Positions 7,211-7,998 of a DNA stretch of 7,998 bases are shown in pieces (the stretch's first letter is position 1; every line of letters begins with the position of its first letter). The DNA is from Rhodoferax sp. UBA4127 (GTDB lineage: Bacteria; Pseudomonadota; Gammaproteobacteria; Burkholderiales; Burkholderiaceae_C). The position numbers and the translations under genes were made by a program. The stretch is taken from positions 1,718-9,715 of the forward strand of contig DFWT01000037.1 of the NCBI GenBank assembly GCA_002381045.1, given 5' to 3'. Under the pieces are notes generated by a model. That model saw nothing but the letters and a program-made list of their open reading frames with translations. It did not search any database and was not told the origin of the DNA.

Positions 7211-7827
7211 ATCGCCCCGAACTTTTTCGCGCTGGCAGCGCGCCAGAAGGCGGTGCGCACGTCTTGCATGAGCACGTGCATGGCCTTGCGCCGCTTTTCT
7301 GCGGCGATCAGCACCCGGTCGGCTTGCTGTTTGGAGCCGTAGTAGCCCAGCCCCACATCAATCAGGTTCCAGGTGAGGCCCAAATCGACGGTGCGGTGAT
7401 TGGGTTCCTGCGAAAACGAGGCAGCGCTGGAGCGCGGGCCGTTGGGGTATGTCATGCTGTAGGTGGCGCGTTCGTCACTGCTGTGGGCATATCCGGCCTG
7501 CGCCAGCAGCCGTGGCAGCATGTCGAACTTGGTGACTTCAAGCTGATTCAGGGCAATGGCTTCTTCCATTAGCTTGGCGCGCCGGTCAAGGTTGTATTTA
7601 AGGGCACGCGCCAGTGCCTCATCGAGCGTGAGCGGAGCGCTAAAAGGTGCGACCGCCTGGCTGATGGCAGCCCGATCCGCCTGGGTGGTGGCGGCCAGTT
7701 CAGCCGTCTGAACAGGGTTGGGGGCGATTGAGCTACATGCGGTCATTGCCGCAACCGCAGCGGCCAAAGCCACTAATTTGAAAAAGCCGGGGTGGACCAG
7801 AGAGACTGAACCGGGTGAAGTTTTCAT
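7030..7827 (-). CDS. N-terminal fragment of TolC-like lipoprotein
   Basis: Reading from ATG at 7827, residues 1-31 form a lipoprotein signal: Lys2, Lys17, a hydrophobic run LVALAAAVAAM and a lipobox MTAC with Cys31. The mature part has the first outer-membrane-efflux repeat: LTLDEALARALKYNLDRR, a helix to FDMLPRLLAQAGY, a beta segment (VDLGLTWNLIDVGLGYYGSK) and a second helix ending VRTAFWRAASAKK. After residue 202 the frame encodes unrelated sequence to the stop at 7030. A longer form from TTG at 7887 is open but adds a non-signal leader, so ATG 7827 is preferred; its ribosome site is weak. Confidence 0.65.
   Translation of the reverse strand: MKTSPGSVSLVHPGFFKLVALAAAVAAMTACSSIAPNPVQTAELAATTQADRAAISQAVAPFSAPLTLDEALARALKYNLDRRAKLMEEAIALNQLEVTKFDMLPRLLAQAGYAHSSDERATYSMTYPNGPRSSAASFSQEPNHRTVDLGLTWNLIDVGLGYYGSKQQADRVLIAAEKRRKAMHVLMQDVRTAFWRAASAKKFGAMWPKPLPWPSLPCSMPARPKTSVCATPSIPCVTSASCWKTCACLRPSSKSCPWPKSSLQR
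7222..7227 (-). other. Frameshift point at AAAAAG in the TolC-like gene
   Basis: On the minus strand the codons read GCG AAA AAG TTC. Slipping back one base after AAG gives GTT CGG GGC GAT GTG GCC, which re-enters the true frame. The same result follows if one A was lost from an A6 run. AAAAAG is a known slippery element for -1 shifting in bacteria, although here the base before it is G rather than A. Confidence 0.7.
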
Positions 7828-7939
7828 GGTGTGCTGTTGCAAATCGGCCTGCTTTGGGCAAAAAGGGTGGAGCTCAAGTGAATGCAAAGGTCGTCATATG
7901 CCCTTAACGCTTGAAACTCATTTACCTTTTTGGAGGCTG

Positions 7940-7998
7940 CGGGGAGGACAGCTCACAGCCATATTTAAAAAACATATAGGTACCAAATTAATTATCTA
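7940..7998 (-). promoter_or_regulatory. AT-rich upstream region of the cluster
   Basis: Composition drops sharply from GC-rich coding DNA to a run such as ATATTTAAAAAACATAT and AATTAATTATC at the right edge. It lies about 115-170 nt upstream of the TolC-like ATG at 7827. No -35/-10 pair with good spacing stands out; TTGGTA with a TATGGC 17 nt on is the nearest minus-strand candidate and is weak. It is called a control region from composition and position only. The rest of 7828-7940 shows no gene I can support. Confidence 0.25.

Larger units (their letters stand above)
6299..7827 (-). pseudogene. TolC/OprM-family outer-membrane channel lipoprotein, frameshifted
   Basis: Taken together the two frames make one outer-membrane efflux protein of 509 residues, a normal length for the family. 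The first frame is good up to Lys202 (TAFWRAASAKK), then continues as Trp- and Pro-rich nonsense to a stop at 7030. The family sequence resumes in the -1 frame as VRGDVAKTIAMAES. One extra A in the A5 run at 7223-7227 would restore the frame. Whether this is a real mutation, an assembly error at a homopolymer, or recoding at AAAAAG cannot be told from the sequence. The rest shows no other damage, which argues for a recent break or an error. The product would be the outer-membrane exit duct for the adaptor encoded next. Confidence 0.8.

Overview
The window holds one minus-strand gene cluster, transcribed from right to left, that looks like the export and cell-surface locus of a giant adhesin in a Gram-negative bacterium. 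The high GC content, the codon usage (strong preference for GCC, CTG, ACC and GTG) and the protein styles suggest a betaproteobacterium, perhaps Burkholderiales/Comamonadaceae. That placement is inference from style, not from a database match.

Layout in transcription order. An AT-rich stretch at the right edge (about 7940-7998) probably carries the control region. Next is a TolC/OprM-type outer-membrane efflux lipoprotein (7827 to 6299). It is broken as written by a one-base frameshift in an A5 run at 7222-7227, so it reads as an N-terminal fragment of about 265 codons and a C-terminal fragment of about 303 codons. A short periplasmic adaptor (membrane fusion protein) with a lipoyl/hairpin/beta-barrel plan follows (about 6239 to 5361). 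After a 95-bp gap comes the N-terminal 1755 codons of a giant surface protein. It starts at 5265 and is still open at base 1, so its C-terminus and secretion signal lie outside the window.

The giant protein begins with an ESPR-like N-terminal extension (MNKIYRSIWN...), has a LEPR motif at residues 79-88, then a DUF4347 domain (about 165-328) with a conserved His and Cys in caspase/CHAT-like positions. About a dozen cadherin/Ig-like beta-sandwich repeats of at least three kinds follow. The TolC-like protein and the adaptor probably form the periplasm and outer-membrane part of the conduit used by the adhesin. No inner-membrane ABC or other transporter is visible here, and none of the usual adhesin-release genes (LapD/LapG type) is present.

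The plus strand shows many open frames, one of 565 codons, but all are antisense shadows of the repetitive, GC-rich minus-strand genes. I found no tRNA, rRNA, CRISPR array, insertion sequence or convincing terminator.
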